Shown: positions 1 through 8,608 of the stretch, one piece after another
Position numbering within the stretch: the stretch's first letter is position 1
Layout: each line of letters opens with the position of its first letter
Source: Sporosarcina sp. HYO08
GTDB taxonomy: Bacteria > Bacillota > Bacilli > Bacillales_A > Planococcaceae
Direction of reading: 5' to 3'
Length of the DNA stretch: 64,000 bases
Assembly (NCBI RefSeq): GCF_001563475.1
Contig: NZ_LPUT01000028.1
Span: forward strand, 248,001-312,000
Position numbers and translations under genes: made by a program
Notes under the pieces: model-generated
What the model was told of the DNA's origin: nothing
Seen by the model: only the letters and a program-made list of their open reading frames with translations
Database searches by the model: none

Positions 1-1
1 C

Positions 2-694
2 GGCGATGCCGTACTCCTTCAAAACTATATCGCGACTGGGAAATCTCTTTCAGGTGACTTGATTTTGGACGCAGTAAGTAAGGCGGTTGCGACAAACGAA
101 GTAAACGCGGCTATGGGGCTCATTTGTGCAACGCCGACAGCGGGTGCAGCGGGAATTGTACCGGGGACTTTATTCGCCGTGAAAAATAAATTAAATCCAA
201 CGCGAGAGCAAATGGTCAATTACTTATTCACGACAGGCGCATTCGGCTTTGTCGTCGCGAATAATGCTTCGATTTCTGGTGCAGCAGGCGGCTGTCAAGC
301 AGAAACGGGATCGGCTGCTTCAATGGCGGCAGCAGCAATTGTCGAAATGGCAGGCGGAACTCCGCAGCAAAGTGCGGAAGCATTCTCTATTGTTATGAAA
401 AATATGCTTGGCCTCGTTTGTGACCCGGTTGCAGGGCTCGTAGAAGTACCGTGCGTGAAACGGAATGCGATGGGTGCCGCAAAAGCATTGGTCGGTGCGG
501 ATATGGCACTTGCAGGTGTTGTGAGCCGTATTCCGACAGATGAAGTCATACTGGCAATGCATCGAATTGGACAAACGATGCCTTCAGCATTGCGCGAAAC
601 GGCGAAAGGCGGCTTGGCGGCAACTCCGACTGGAAAAGCGTTAGAAGCGCAAATTTTTGGCAGGGAAAAAGTCGGAAGTGGCAGCACTAACTAA
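2..694 (+). CDS. sdaAA: L-serine dehydratase, alpha subunit (5' end missing)
   Basis: The frame is open from the first bases of the window and reads GDAVLLQNYIATGKSLSGD before the first in-frame TTG at 59, so the gene continues upstream and 59 is not the real start. SdaAA is the catalytic chain of the Fe-S dependent L-serine ammonia-lyase, which converts serine to pyruvate and ammonia with the beta chain SdaAB. Visible family features are the glycine/alanine-rich segment around residues 60-100 of the visible part and the conserved Cys pairs in AGGCQAETGSA and GLVCDPVAGLVEVPC, which fit the Fe-S site. The stop overlaps the start of recG, as in Bacillus. sdaAB is expected just outside the window. 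Confidence 0.93.
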   Translation, partial: GDAVLLQNYIATGKSLSGDLILDAVSKAVATNEVNAAMGLICATPTAGAAGIVPGTLFAVKNKLNPTREQMVNYLFTTGAFGFVVANNASISGAAGGCQAETGSAASMAAAAIVEMAGGTPQQSAEAFSIVMKNMLGLVCDPVAGLVEVPCVKRNAMGAAKALVGADMALAGVVSRIPTDEVILAMHRIGQTMPSALRETAKGGLAATPTGKALEAQIFGREKVGSGSTN

Positions 695-2723
695 TTCTAT
701 TACAACGATCAAAGGTGTTGGAAAAGCGGCAAGTGAAAAGCTAGAATCGATTGGCATTGAAACCATTCAAGACTTAGTCTTAACGGTTCCCTATCGCCAT
801 GAAGATTTCCGTTTGAAAGATTTGGCCGAAACGCCCCATAACGAACGGGTGACGATTGAAGGAAGAGTCGAAAGCGAACCTGCCGTTCTTTTTATGGGAC
901 GCAATCGCTCGCGCCTTCAGGTTCGTATTTTAGCCGGAAGGCATTTAGTCAAAGCTGTTTTTTTTAATCAGCATTATTTAAAAGATCGACTCTCTCCTGG
1001 GATGACTGTGACGATCACGGGGAAATGGGATCGTGGCCGACAAGTTATAAATGTGAGTAACTTCAAAGAAGGACCCAAAACGGAACAAGCCGACTTTGAA
1101 CCGATTTATAGTTTAAAAGGCGTCATGCAACAAAAAACATTCCGTCGCATTATGCGAAACGCATTAGATATGGTTGCCGATCAGCATATAGAAACACTTC
1201 CAGCAGATATGCGGGAGCAGTATAAACTTCCTGCAATAGGTGATGCACTGGAAATGGTTCATTTTCCGACAAAGCCTGAAGATGTCAAGCATGCACGGAG
1301 AAGATTTGTGTATGAGGAATTACTGTTATTTCAACTGAAAATGCTAGGGATGAAAAAAGCGCGGAAAGATGCAAGCGAAGGGATCGCCATTGCGTATGAT
1401 TTGGACAAAGTAAAGGCATTTATCATGTCACTTCCTTTTGATTTAACAAATGCGCAAAAACGAGTCGTCAATGAATTATGTAGCGAATTAAAAAGTCCAG
1501 CGCGGATGAACCGATTGCTGCAAGGAGATGTAGGCTCCGGGAAAACAGTCGTCGCAGCCATTGCGCTTTATGCTGCGATTACTGCGGACTTCCAAGGCGC
1601 GCTCATGGCACCAACAGAAATTCTTGCCGAACAGCATGCCGCGACACTTGCCGACTGGCTGGAACCGCATGGGGTGACGGTTGCATTTTTAGCGGGGTCT
1701 ACAAAGGGCAAGGCAAGGAAAAGTATTTTAGAACGATTGGCGTCTGGCGATATTGATTTAATTGTCGGGACACATGCGTTAATTCAGCCGGACGTCGTAT
1801 TTCATAATGCCGGCTTAATGATCACAGACGAGCAGCACCGCTTCGGGGTGGAGCAACGGCGCGTCTTGCGAGATAAAGGGATGAATCCAGACGTACTCTT
1901 TATGACAGCAACGCCTATTCCAAGAACGCTGGCAATCACAGCGTTTGGTGAAATGGATGTTTCCATTTTGGATGAATTGCCGGCGGGGCGAAAGAAAATC
2001 GAAACGTATTGGTTAAAAGAAGAGTCTCTTCATCCAGTGCTACGCCGGATGGAGAAAGAGCTTGTGGCAGGACGACAAGCGTATGTCATTTGTCCGTTAA
2101 TCGAAGAATCTGATAAACTGGACGTCCAAAATGCGGTCGATGTTCATTCACAGCTGTCCACGTATTTTCAGGGCAGATTTAAAGTCGGACTCATGCATGG
2201 GCGGCTGCCAAGCGATGAGAAAGATGCAATTATGCGAGAGTTCAGTGAAGGTGAAACCGCAGTGCTTGTTTCGACAACTGTTGTTGAAGTCGGTGTCAAC
2301 GTACCGAATGCGACATTTATGCTTATTTACGATGCCACACGTTTCGGACTCGCGCAGCTTCATCAATTAAGAGGGCGAGTAGGCCGTGGAGCCGAACAAT
2401 CATACTGTATACTGTTGGCTGATCCGAAATCAGAAGATGGAAAAGAGCGTATGCAATCGATGACGGAAACGGACGATGGCTTCGTGTTAGCTGAAAAAGA
2501 CTTGGAGCTAAGAGGTGCCGGCGACTTTTTTGGGAAGAAACAAAGCGGTTTGCCAGAATTTAAAATGGCTGATCCTGTTCATGATTACCGGGCACTTGCG
2601 ACGGCTCGAAACGATGCGGAAAGATTACTAGCATCTGATGAATTTTGGACAGGGCATGAATATGCACAGTTGCGAAAAGAGCTTGAAGCGTCTGGGGCTA
2701 TGAGTATAGAGAGATTAGATTAA
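678..2723 (+). CDS. recG: ATP-dependent DNA helicase RecG
   Basis: RecG is a superfamily-2 helicase that remodels stalled replication forks and branched recombination intermediates. The protein has an N-terminal wedge/OB region (about residues 1-160). The helicase core follows, with Walker A GDVGSGKT, the DExH-like box DEQH in ITDEQHRFGVEQR, motif III FMTATPIPRT and motif VI QLRGRVGRG. The C-terminal part contains DLELRGPGDFFG-like sequence (DLELRGAGDFFG). A GTG at 678 with AGGG upstream gives about 681 residues, matching the usual length. A TTG at 657 would add seven residues and lacks a ribosome site. Either start overlaps the end of sdaAA, implying co-transcription. Confidence 0.95.
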   Translation: MAALTNSITTIKGVGKAASEKLESIGIETIQDLVLTVPYRHEDFRLKDLAETPHNERVTIEGRVESEPAVLFMGRNRSRLQVRILAGRHLVKAVFFNQHYLKDRLSPGMTVTITGKWDRGRQVINVSNFKEGPKTEQADFEPIYSLKGVMQQKTFRRIMRNALDMVADQHIETLPADMREQYKLPAIGDALEMVHFPTKPEDVKHARRRFVYEELLLFQLKMLGMKKARKDASEGIAIAYDLDKVKAFIMSLPFDLTNAQKRVVNELCSELKSPARMNRLLQGDVGSGKTVVAAIALYAAITADFQGALMAPTEILAEQHAATLADWLEPHGVTVAFLAGSTKGKARKSILERLASGDIDLIVGTHALIQPDVVFHNAGLMITDEQHRFGVEQRRVLRDKGMNPDVLFMTATPIPRTLAITAFGEMDVSILDELPAGRKKIETYWLKEESLHPVLRRMEKELVAGRQAYVICPLIEESDKLDVQNAVDVHSQLSTYFQGRFKVGLMHGRLPSDEKDAIMREFSEGETAVLVSTTVVEVGVNVPNATFMLIYDATRFGLAQLHQLRGRVGRGAEQSYCILLADPKSEDGKERMQSMTETDDGFVLAEKDLELRGAGDFFGKKQSGLPEFKMADPVHDYRALATARNDAERLLASDEFWTGHEYAQLRKELEASGAMSIERLD

Positions 2724-2725
2724 GG

Positions 2726-2755
2726 CGGTAGTGACGGGTGTCACTACCGTTTTTT
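2726..2755 (+). terminator. Rho-independent terminator after recG
   Basis: A perfect 10-bp stem, CGGTAGTGAC (2726-2735) with GTCACTACCG (2740-2749), encloses a GGGT loop and is followed by a run of six T. It ends the sdaA-recG transcript three bases after the recG stop. In B. subtilis fapR follows recG directly, so here the two transcription units are separated. Confidence 0.9.
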
Positions 2756-2800
2756 AGTTTTTTCTTTGAAAGATCCCCTGCGTCAGGAATGGTGTCTTGT

Positions 2801-3640
2801 TTAATTTACTCCAATGATTTCGCGTTCATTTAAAGGTTGAACAGGACGATGGTTATCAGGGAAAATTTGCTGATAGGCTTGAATTTGTTCTGTTGACATT
2901 TCAATCGGCTCTTCGAAAACAATCCATTTTACTTCTTCTGCACAAGGCGGTGTTGTTAAGGAACCGTTATAATGGAAAGATGTTTGATTTGCAGGGAGTA
3001 AAGCTTGCAAATCGATCGGTTCGTTCATATCAACATCTTTTTCTGTTTCACTTTCTGGTAATACACCCCAAACTGATGCCAATGCTTCGTTTTCTTTTCC
3101 ATCTTGTATCATTAAACCAAGGACGGCCAGATTGCCCTCCGCATCTTGGTGTACAAGATGTAGTTCCATATCCAAGTTCTGACCATTGAATTGGTGCTCA
3201 CTTGGTGTATGGAAGTGGAATTGGGCAAGCGTAAATTCTTTTCCTTCGACTACAATAGTGTTGCTTGATGTCTTAGGGTTAGCCTGGATGGCATGTCCGT
3301 TATGAGCAATTGAAAAGTTTGTTGGACTATATTGAATCTCGACATTATCTAGTTTTTCACCCGTTTTCACTTGGGCAAATTCGATATTGATCGGAGATTG
3401 TTCATTTCCTTTCACACAGGCGGAGTATTCGGAATCCAATACGCCCCAATGTTCAGGTCCCGTTTCTTCACCGTAAGACCACTCCAGTGCAGGTGTAATA
3501 GTTGACGCTGCTTTTTCGCTTTCTTCCGTGAGACTAACTTCTACTTTTTCTTCTGTTGTTTCCGAAGTCTGTTGTGAACAAGCCCCCAGTAAAATGCTTA
3601 ATGATAGGGCTAAAAATGGATAGCCAATTTTCTTTTTCAT
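2801..3640 (-). CDS. Alpha-class carbonic anhydrase, predicted lipoprotein
   Basis: This enzyme interconverts CO2 and bicarbonate and is predicted to sit on the outer face of the membrane. The N-terminus has a basic start, a hydrophobic stretch and the lipobox LGAC, with Cys21 as the lipid site. It is followed by a Ser/Glu/Thr-rich linker to about residue 50. The alpha-CA fold shows EQSPINI near 80, the zinc ligands His142 and His144 in FHFHTPSEH, His161 in ELHLVH, and the substrate-pocket motif SLTTPPC. ATG at 3640 lies 11 nt from a GGAAGGGG ribosome site; TTG at 3649 is too close to it. It is the only - strand gene in the window and sits between recG and fapR, where B. subtilis has nothing. 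It is followed by the recG terminator in the opposite orientation. Confidence 0.93.
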   Translation of the reverse strand: MKKKIGYPFLALSLSILLGACSQQTSETTEEKVEVSLTEESEKAASTITPALEWSYGEETGPEHWGVLDSEYSACVKGNEQSPINIEFAQVKTGEKLDNVEIQYSPTNFSIAHNGHAIQANPKTSSNTIVVEGKEFTLAQFHFHTPSEHQFNGQNLDMELHLVHQDAEGNLAVLGLMIQDGKENEALASVWGVLPESETEKDVDMNEPIDLQALLPANQTSFHYNGSLTTPPCAEEVKWIVFEEPIEMSTEQIQAYQQIFPDNHRPVQPLNEREIIGVN

Positions 3641-3688
3641 ATTTTGCAAATCCCCTTCCTGTTTGTTCTGTACGATTGCACATGGAAT

Positions 3689-3716
3689 ATACTACTAAAT
3701 TAATAGAGAAAGACAA
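3689..3716 (-). promoter_or_regulatory. Possible sigma-A promoter for the carbonic anhydrase
   Basis: Reading on the - strand, TTGTCT (3716-3711) is separated by 16 bp from TAGTAT (3694-3689), about 50 bp upstream of the ATG at 3640. An alternative -10, TATATT, gives a 19-bp spacer. The match is moderate and rests on position and consensus only. Confidence 0.3.
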
Positions 3717-3740
3717 GTTGTTATTTAGTAAAAGGGCCTA

Positions 3741-3910
3741 AATTCTAACAATACAGCAAATAAGTACTATGCGCTTTTAAGTAGGAATAGATGAAGATGT
3801 GAGTTATCACTTGCTACTTAAGGTCTATATAGCATTTTGGTAGGTGTTTTAAAGACGTGGACCATAAGTCATCTCAGTGATGTGGCAAACTTAGGTTACC
3901 TTAAGTATTT
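3741..3910. other. Intergenic stretch with a 45-bp hairpin
   Basis: No gene is visible here. TTAAGTAG (3777-3784) and CTACTTAA (3814-3821) form an inverted repeat, and inside it GTGA and TCAC can pair around GTTA. From about 3878 to 3906 the sequence GTGGCAAACTTAGGTTACC is a degraded match to 4023-4042 inside the first unit of the following array, so the array has a decayed edge here. Confidence 0.5.
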
Positions 3911-4702
3911 CTATTGTTCAGCTCCGACTCCCAGACGCTTGGGTCATAAGCTGTTTTGGCTGTGCGGCAAAAAGCGCCGCTTCGTGCCCGCAGGATGCGG
4001 GTATGCAACCATTGCCGCAGGACGTGGCGAACTTAGGTTGCCTTCCGCTATCATCTTATGCCTGTCGCGTCTAAACGGTTTTCTACGCATTTCTATTGTC
4101 CAGCTTCAACGCCTAGGGGCTCGGGCCATAAGTCCAAGCTGCTCTGTGGCAAAAGCCGCCACGCCGCATCTTCGCCTTATGCCTGTCGCCCCTGGACAGG
4201 CATTTCCGCATTTCTACTGTCCAGCTTCAGCGGCCAGCCGCTCGGGTCGTTTCGGCCTTGTTGATAAAGGAAAAAGCGCCTTTATCCTCAAGCCCTCCAA
4301 CGCCTGTCGCGGCTACCCAGGCCGCGACAGCATTTCTATATTGTCCAGCTCCGACTCCCAGACGCTCGGGTCATAAGCTGTTTTGGCTGTGCGGCAAAAA
4401 TCGCCGCTTCACCAAATCATCTTATGTCTGTCGCGTCTAAGCGGTCGTCTCCGCATTTCTATTGTCCAGCTTCAACGCCTAGGGGCTCGGGTCATAAGTC
4501 CAAGCTGCTCTGTGGCAAAAGCCGCCACGCCGCATCTTCGCCTTATGCCTGTCGCCCCTGGACAGGCATTTCCGCATTTCTATATTGTTCAGCTCCGACT
4601 CCCAGACGCTCGGGTCATAAGCTGTTTTGGCTGTGCGGCAAAAATCGCCGCTTCACCAAATCATCTTATGTCTGTCGCGTCTAAGCGGTCGTCTCCGCAT
4701 TT
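3911..4702 (-). repeat. Tandem array of six structured intergenic repeat units
   Basis: Six head-to-tail units lie at 3911-4092, 4093-4213, 4214-4335, 4336-4458, 4459-4579 and 4580-4702. Each begins CTATTGTCCAGC or a close variant and ends in CGCATTT. They fall into three types in the order A(long)-B-C-A-B-A. The two B units differ by one base, as do the last two A units, which shows recent duplication. Every unit is an imperfect palindrome with nested helices. The first A unit carries an extra ~65 bp with its own hairpins. Reading frames through this block exist but have no ribosome sites or protein-like composition. The defined - orientation is the one reading GACAGGC...GACCCGAG. Type C equals the dispersed copies at 8061, 15769 and 35458. 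Confidence 0.9.
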
Positions 4703-4708
4703 CAGTAC

Positions 4709-4737
4709 TTGCTTTCTTTTTTCTAAGTTTATATACT
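4709..4737 (+). promoter_or_regulatory. Sigma-A promoter of the fapR lipid operon
   Basis: TTGCTT (4709-4714) and TATACT (4732-4737) are separated by exactly 17 bp and lie just upstream of the FapR-type operator and the fapR start. No other comparable promoter is seen between the repeat array and fapR. Confidence 0.75.
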
Positions 4738-4740
4738 GTT

Positions 4741-4759
4741 ACTAGTACCAAGTGCTAAT
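4741..4759 (+). promoter_or_regulatory. FapR operator
   Basis: ACTAGTACCAAGTGCTAAT closely matches the palindromic FapR site known from B. subtilis (consensus near ATTAGTACCTGGTACTAAT). It begins three bases after the -10 hexamer, so it covers the transcription start. Binding here would block the promoter, implying autoregulation of fapR and the downstream plsX-fabD-fabG genes, released by malonyl-CoA. The assignment combines the visible match with the known family behaviour. Confidence 0.8.
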
Positions 4760-4775
4760 CCGGAAGGTGAACGTA

Positions 4776-5360
4776 TTGAGAGTGCCTAAAAAGGAGCGGC
4801 AGCGGCTGCTGGGAGAGCTGCTTGAACAAAATCCGTTTTTGACGGATGAAGAATTGGCTGAACATTTTTCGGTCAGTGTGCAAACGATCCGATTAGACCG
4901 GCTGGAGTGCGGCATTCCCGAATTGCGGGAACGGCTCAAAACAGTTGCAACGCGGACGATGTACGAAGAAGTGAAATCTTTGCAATCTGATGAAGTCATC
5001 GGAGATATTATTGATATTGAATTAGACCAAAGAGCGATTTCGCTTTTGGATGTAACGGAAGACCATGTATTTCAGCGCAATGGCATTGCGCGCGGGCATC
5101 ATCTTTTTGCTCAGGCGAACTCACTTGCTGTTGCGGTGATGAATGATGATCTTGCCTTGACAGTAAAGTCCAATATTCACTTTGTGAAACCTGTGAAGGC
5201 AGGGAGTCGTGTGATTGCACGTGCAGAAGTGAAGGAAGAGCAATCGACAGGCAAGCGAACTATTGTCGAGGTTGTTTCAACAGTCAATGACGAAACTGTT
5301 TTTACAGGTGAGTTTACGATGTACCGGATGACGGAAAGGAAGCAGGAGGATTCGAAATGA
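4776..5360 (+). CDS. fapR: FapR, malonyl-CoA-responsive repressor of lipid synthesis
   Basis: FapR represses the fatty-acid and phospholipid genes and is released when malonyl-CoA binds. An N-terminal helix-turn-helix lies near residues 15-45 ([22 protein letters not shown]). A C-terminal hot-dog effector domain includes [17 protein letters not shown], where malonyl-CoA contacts lie in the family. TTG at 4776 is preceded by GGAAGGTG at good spacing and gives LRVPKKERQ, matching the MRRNKRERQ start of B. subtilis. Upstream in-frame GTG codons at 4752 and 4767 lie on the operator or ribosome site. The stop overlaps the plsX start by four bases. Confidence 0.95.
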   Translation: MRVPKKERQRLLGELLEQNPFLTDEELAEHFSVSVQTIRLDRLECGIPELRERLKTVATRTMYEEVKSLQSDEVIGDIIDIELDQRAISLLDVTEDHVFQRNGIARGHHLFAQANSLAVAVMNDDLALTVKSNIHFVKPVKAGSRVIARAEVKEEQSTGKRTIVEVVSTVNDETVFTGEFTMYRMTERKQEDSK

Positions 5361-6349
5361 TCATAGCGGTTGATGGAATGGGCGGCGATCATGCGCCTGG
5401 TGAAATCCTTGCTGGAGTGTTTGAAGGCTTAGCTGCATTTGATGATATACATATACATATTTATGGCGATGAACAGGCGATGGCGCCTTATTTAAAAGAA
5501 CATGAACGGCTGCAAGTCATTCATTGTACGGAAGTCATTCAACCAGACGACGAGCCGGTACGGGCAATTCGGCGCAAAAAAGATGCATCGATGGTTAAAA
5601 TGGCACAAGCTGTTAAAAATGGCGAAGCAGATGCTTGTGTATCTGCTGGAAACACCGGCGCACTAATGGCTGCTGGTTTATTTATTGTGGGGCGAATTGA
5701 AGGGATTGAAAGACCTGCGCTCGCACCGACATTGCCGACGGTTGATGGTACTGGCTTTGTCATGCTCGATTTAGGAGCAAATGCTGATGCGAAACCATCC
5801 CATTTGAGTCAATATGCTGTAATGGGAAGCATTTATGCCGAAAAAGTACGCAGCATTACGAATCCGCGAGTAGGATTATTAAATATCGGAACCGAAGAAG
5901 GAAAAGGAAATGAATTGACGAAAGAAGCTTATGGACTTCTTTCACAAGCGCCGATTCATTTTATTGGCAATGTCGAATCGCGCGATTTATTAAACGGCGT
6001 TGCGGACGTAGTTGTTACGGATGGATTTACGGGCAATATGGTGTTGAAAACGATAGAAGGAACCGCAATGAGCTTTTTCTCCATGCTCAAGGAAGTGTAT
6101 AGCGCTTCTTTCAAGTCCAAGCTATCAGCTGCTCTTGTGAAAGACGAGCTTCGAGGACTTAAAAACAAAATGGATTATACAGAATATGGCGGAGCGGGTT
6201 TATTTGGCCTTAATTCTCCAGTTATTAAAGCGCATGGATCTTCCAATGCGAATGCCATTTTAAATGCCATTCGTCAGGCGCGTACGATGGTACAATACGA
6301 TGTATGCGGAACGATTCGTGAAACAGTGAGAAAGGTGGATACACAATGA
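5357..6349 (+). CDS. plsX: Phosphate acyltransferase PlsX
   Basis: PlsX converts acyl-ACP and phosphate to acyl-phosphate, the donor used by PlsY for lysophosphatidate synthesis on the inner face of the membrane. The 330-residue protein opens with [13 protein letters not shown], a diagnostic start, and carries [36 protein letters not shown] and [14 protein letters not shown]. The ATG overlaps the fapR stop (ATGA), and the stop overlaps the fabD start in the same way, so translation is coupled along the operon. Expression should follow the FapR-controlled promoter upstream. Confidence 0.97.
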   Translation: MIIAVDGMGGDHAPGEILAGVFEGLAAFDDIHIHIYGDEQAMAPYLKEHERLQVIHCTEVIQPDDEPVRAIRRKKDASMVKMAQAVKNGEADACVSAGNTGALMAAGLFIVGRIEGIERPALAPTLPTVDGTGFVMLDLGANADAKPSHLSQYAVMGSIYAEKVRSITNPRVGLLNIGTEEGKGNELTKEAYGLLSQAPIHFIGNVESRDLLNGVADVVVTDGFTGNMVLKTIEGTAMSFFSMLKEVYSASFKSKLSAALVKDELRGLKNKMDYTEYGGAGLFGLNSPVIKAHGSSNANAILNAIRQARTMVQYDVCGTIRETVRKVDTQ

Positions 6350-7290
6350 CGAAAATTGCATTCGTTTTCCCGGGACAAGGATCTCAGTCGGTCGGAATGG
6401 GGAAAGAGTTTTCGGAAACACATGCAAGCAGTAAAGAAATGCTCGCGCAAGCAGACCAGGCGCTTGGCTTTTCTTTAAGTAATTTAATTTTAGAGGGGCC
6501 GCAAGAAGAGCTGACACTTACTTACAATGCACAGCCGGCTCTTCTGACGGTCGGTTCCATTGTAGCGGCAAGATTAAAAGAAGAGGGCATCACGCCGGAT
6601 TTTACAGCTGGTCATAGCCTCGGCGAATATACAGCGCTCGTTGCTTCTGGCGTAATGTCATTCGAAGACGGCGTTTCCGTCGTCCATCAGCGCGGTTTAT
6701 TTATGAATGAAGCAGTACCGGCAGGCGAAGGCGCTATGGCCGCAATTCTCGGCTTAGACGGGGAAGCATTGAAAGAAGTGACAGATGCGATTACAGCAGA
6801 AGGATTTCCAGTGCAGCCGGCGAACTTAAATTGTCCAGGACAAATTGTTATATCTGGCACGAAGGAAGGCGTTGAGAAAGCTTGCGTTCGGTTGAAAGAA
6901 GCAGGTGCGAAACGTGCAATTCCGCTAGACGTAAGCGGTCCATTCCATTCTTCTTTAATGAAGCCGGCAGCTGAAAAGCTAAGCGGAGCGCTAAGCGAGA
7001 TTGACATGAAAGATGCAGCGATCCCAGTCATCGCTAACGTTAATGCATCTAAAGTAAAAGATCATAGTGAAATTAAAAGCTTGCTCGTTGAACAGCTCTA
7101 TTCCCCTGTTCGTTGGGAAGAGTCCGTCCGGAAAATGCTTGACCTAGGCGTCACACATTTCATAGAATGTGGTCCAGGGAAAGTATTAAGCGGACTCATT
7201 AAAAAAATTGATAGAAGTGCAACGGTTCTTTCAGTCTATGACGAAGAAACATTGCAAGCGGTCATTGAAGCTTCGAAAGGGTGGTCGTAA
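6346..7290 (+). CDS. fabD: Malonyl-CoA:ACP transacylase FabD
   Basis: FabD moves the malonyl group from CoA to acyl carrier protein, supplying the extender for fatty-acid elongation. At 314 residues it has the family length. The start reads [10 protein letters not shown]. The nucleophile Ser91 is in [11 protein letters not shown], and His203 in SGPFHSSLM is the catalytic partner. It starts inside the plsX stop (ATGA) and is followed without any gap by fabG. Both its substrate malonyl-CoA and the repressor of its operon respond to the same metabolite. Confidence 0.97.
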   Translation: MTKIAFVFPGQGSQSVGMGKEFSETHASSKEMLAQADQALGFSLSNLILEGPQEELTLTYNAQPALLTVGSIVAARLKEEGITPDFTAGHSLGEYTALVASGVMSFEDGVSVVHQRGLFMNEAVPAGEGAMAAILGLDGEALKEVTDAITAEGFPVQPANLNCPGQIVISGTKEGVEKACVRLKEAGAKRAIPLDVSGPFHSSLMKPAAEKLSGALSEIDMKDAAIPVIANVNASKVKDHSEIKSLLVEQLYSPVRWEESVRKMLDLGVTHFIECGPGKVLSGLIKKIDRSATVLSVYDEETLQAVIEASKGWS

Positions 7291-8037
7291 ATGAGTAGAT
7301 TTGAAGGAAAGACGGCAATTGTAACGGGGGCATCCCGCGGAATCGGGAGAGAAATTGCACTTCATCTTGCAAAAGAAGGTGCCCGTGTAGCGGTGAACTA
7401 CAGCGGCAGTAAAGACAAAGCCGAAGAAGTTGTTCAAATGATCCAAGATGCAGGTGGAGAAGCATTCGCGATTCAGGCAAATGTTGCGGACGCAGACAGT
7501 GTGAAAAATATGGTGGACCAAACGCTCGAAAAGTTTGGATCTATTGACTTTCTAGTGAATAATGCCGGTATCACAAAAGACAACTTGCTCATGCGAATGA
7601 AAGATGATGAGTGGGATGATGTTATTAACATTAACTTAAAAGGTGTTTTCCTTTGCACGAAAGGTGTGACCCGTCAAATGATGCGCCAACGTTCAGGGAA
7701 AATTGTCAACGTTGCATCGATTGTCGGTGTGTCTGGAAACCCAGGACAGGCAAACTATGTTGCAGCAAAAGCCGGCGTCATTGGTTTCACGAAAACGGCG
7801 GCAAAAGAACTTGCCTCCCGGAACATTAATGTTAATGCTGTTGCACCGGGCTTTATTACAACAGATATGACAGATGCGTTGAATGAAGACGTTAAAAATC
7901 AAATGCTGGCAACGATTCCACTAGGGAAGCTCGGAAATCCAGAAGATGTTGCGCGCACTGTCCTATTTTTGCTATCGGATGATGCAGCGTATATTACGGG
8001 GCAGACGATTCATGTTGATGGCGGAATGGTGATGTAA
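7291..8037 (+). CDS. fabG: 3-oxoacyl-ACP reductase FabG
   Basis: FabG is the NADPH-dependent short-chain dehydrogenase that carries out the first reduction of each elongation cycle. The cofactor loop TGASRGIG is at residues 12-19, NNAG at 90-93, and the catalytic Ser143, Tyr156 and Lys160 lie in VASIVG and YVAAK. The ATG abuts the fabD stop with GGGTGG-type pairing sequence inside fabD. The 248-residue length is standard. A dispersed repeat separates it from acpP, an unusual interruption of this operon. Confidence 0.96.
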   Translation: MSRFEGKTAIVTGASRGIGREIALHLAKEGARVAVNYSGSKDKAEEVVQMIQDAGGEAFAIQANVADADSVKNMVDQTLEKFGSIDFLVNNAGITKDNLLMRMKDDEWDDVININLKGVFLCTKGVTRQMMRQRSGKIVNVASIVGVSGNPGQANYVAAKAGVIGFTKTAAKELASRNINVNAVAPGFITTDMTDALNEDVKNQMLATIPLGKLGNPEDVARTVLFLLSDDAAYITGQTIHVDGGMVM

Positions 8038-8060
8038 GGCGGATTAGCTTTTGCGTCGCT

Positions 8061-8180
8061 ATGTCTAGCTCCGGGTGGCAGCCGCTCGGGTCGTTTCGGT
8101 CTTGTTGATAAAGGCAAAAAGCGCCTTTATCCTCAAGCCCTCCAACGCCTGTCGCGGCTAACCGCCACCCTCCGCATTTC
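8061..8180 (-). repeat. Dispersed structured repeat between fabG and acpP
   Basis: One type C unit lies here in - orientation. Its outer helix is GGTGGC (8074-8079) with GCCACC (8164-8169). The middle helix is GCCGC (8081-8085) with GCGGC (8154-8158). The apical stem is ATAAAGGC/GCCTTTAT. The internal loops carry the family motifs GACAGGCGTTGG and GAAACGACCCGAG. It lies within the fapR-acpP gene string, so a transcript from fabG into acpP would contain it. Confidence 0.88.
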
Positions 8181-8204
8181 AATTTTTGAAGGGAGGTGAC
8201 AACT

Positions 8205-8441
8205 TTGTCAACAGTACTTGATCGTGTAACAAAAGTAATCGTCGATCGCCTTGGCGTCGATGAGAGTGAAGTGAAATTAGAAGCTTCTTTCCGTGATGAT
8301 CTCGGCGCAGATTCATTAGACGTTGTAGAACTCGTTATGGAATTAGAAGATGAATTCGATACTGAAATCTCTGATGATGATGCAGAAAAAATTGGAACTG
8401 TAGGTGATGCAGTTTCATTCATCGAATCTAAACTTAGCTAA
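8205..8441 (+). CDS. acpP: Acyl carrier protein
   Basis: This small acidic protein of 78 residues carries acyl chains on a 4'-phosphopantetheine attached to Ser37 in the motif GADSLD. The sequence around it, [19 protein letters not shown], is nearly invariant in Bacillales. TTG at 8205 lies six bases after GGAGGTG and aligns with the B. subtilis start. A GTG at 8196 in the same frame would fall inside that ribosome site. It is the last gene of the lipid block and is followed by a strong terminator. Confidence 0.96.
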   Translation: MSTVLDRVTKVIVDRLGVDESEVKLEASFRDDLGADSLDVVELVMELEDEFDTEISDDDAEKIGTVGDAVSFIESKLS

Positions 8442-8479
8442 CTTGTAATATGCAGGAAAGCTAATGATTATTTACGACT

Positions 8480-8536
8480 GAGACGCTTTCAACCTTCCTA
8501 TACTAGAAGGTATGAAACGTCTCTTTCGTTTTTTTG
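8480..8536 (+). terminator. Rho-independent terminator after acpP
   Basis: A long stem pairs GAGACG and the following bases (8480-8497) with their complement at 8506-8523, with a single-base bulge, and is followed by CTTTCGTTTTTTT. It separates acpP from the rnc-smc-ftsY unit. Confidence 0.85.
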
Positions 8537-8545
8537 TAATGTCTT

Positions 8546-8574
8546 TTGCAGAAGGGCAAAGGAAAGGGTAAAAT
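8546..8574 (+). promoter_or_regulatory. Sigma-A promoter of rnc-smc-ftsY
   Basis: TTGCAG (8546-8551), a 17-bp spacer and TAAAAT (8569-8574) lie directly after the acpP terminator and about 35 bp ahead of the rnc start. Position and spacing support it. Confidence 0.6.
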
Positions 8575-8608
8575 AAAATCATTAAGCAGTGAAAGGCAGA
8601 TTTGGATC

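Noticed and set aside
59..694. TTG at 59 as the start of sdaAA
   Set aside because: The same frame is open and protein-like back to base 2, so the gene is simply cut by the window edge.
3911..4702. CRISPR-like array
   Set aside because: The units are about 121 bp, internally palindromic and of three types, with no unique spacers between them and no cas genes in the window.
3837..4745. Several overlapping + strand reading frames of 60-179 codons
   Set aside because: They run through the tandem repeat units, repeat the same peptide segments, lack ribosome sites and have Cys/Arg/Pro/Ser-rich composition unlike the neighbouring proteins. They are by-products of a repeat with few stops.
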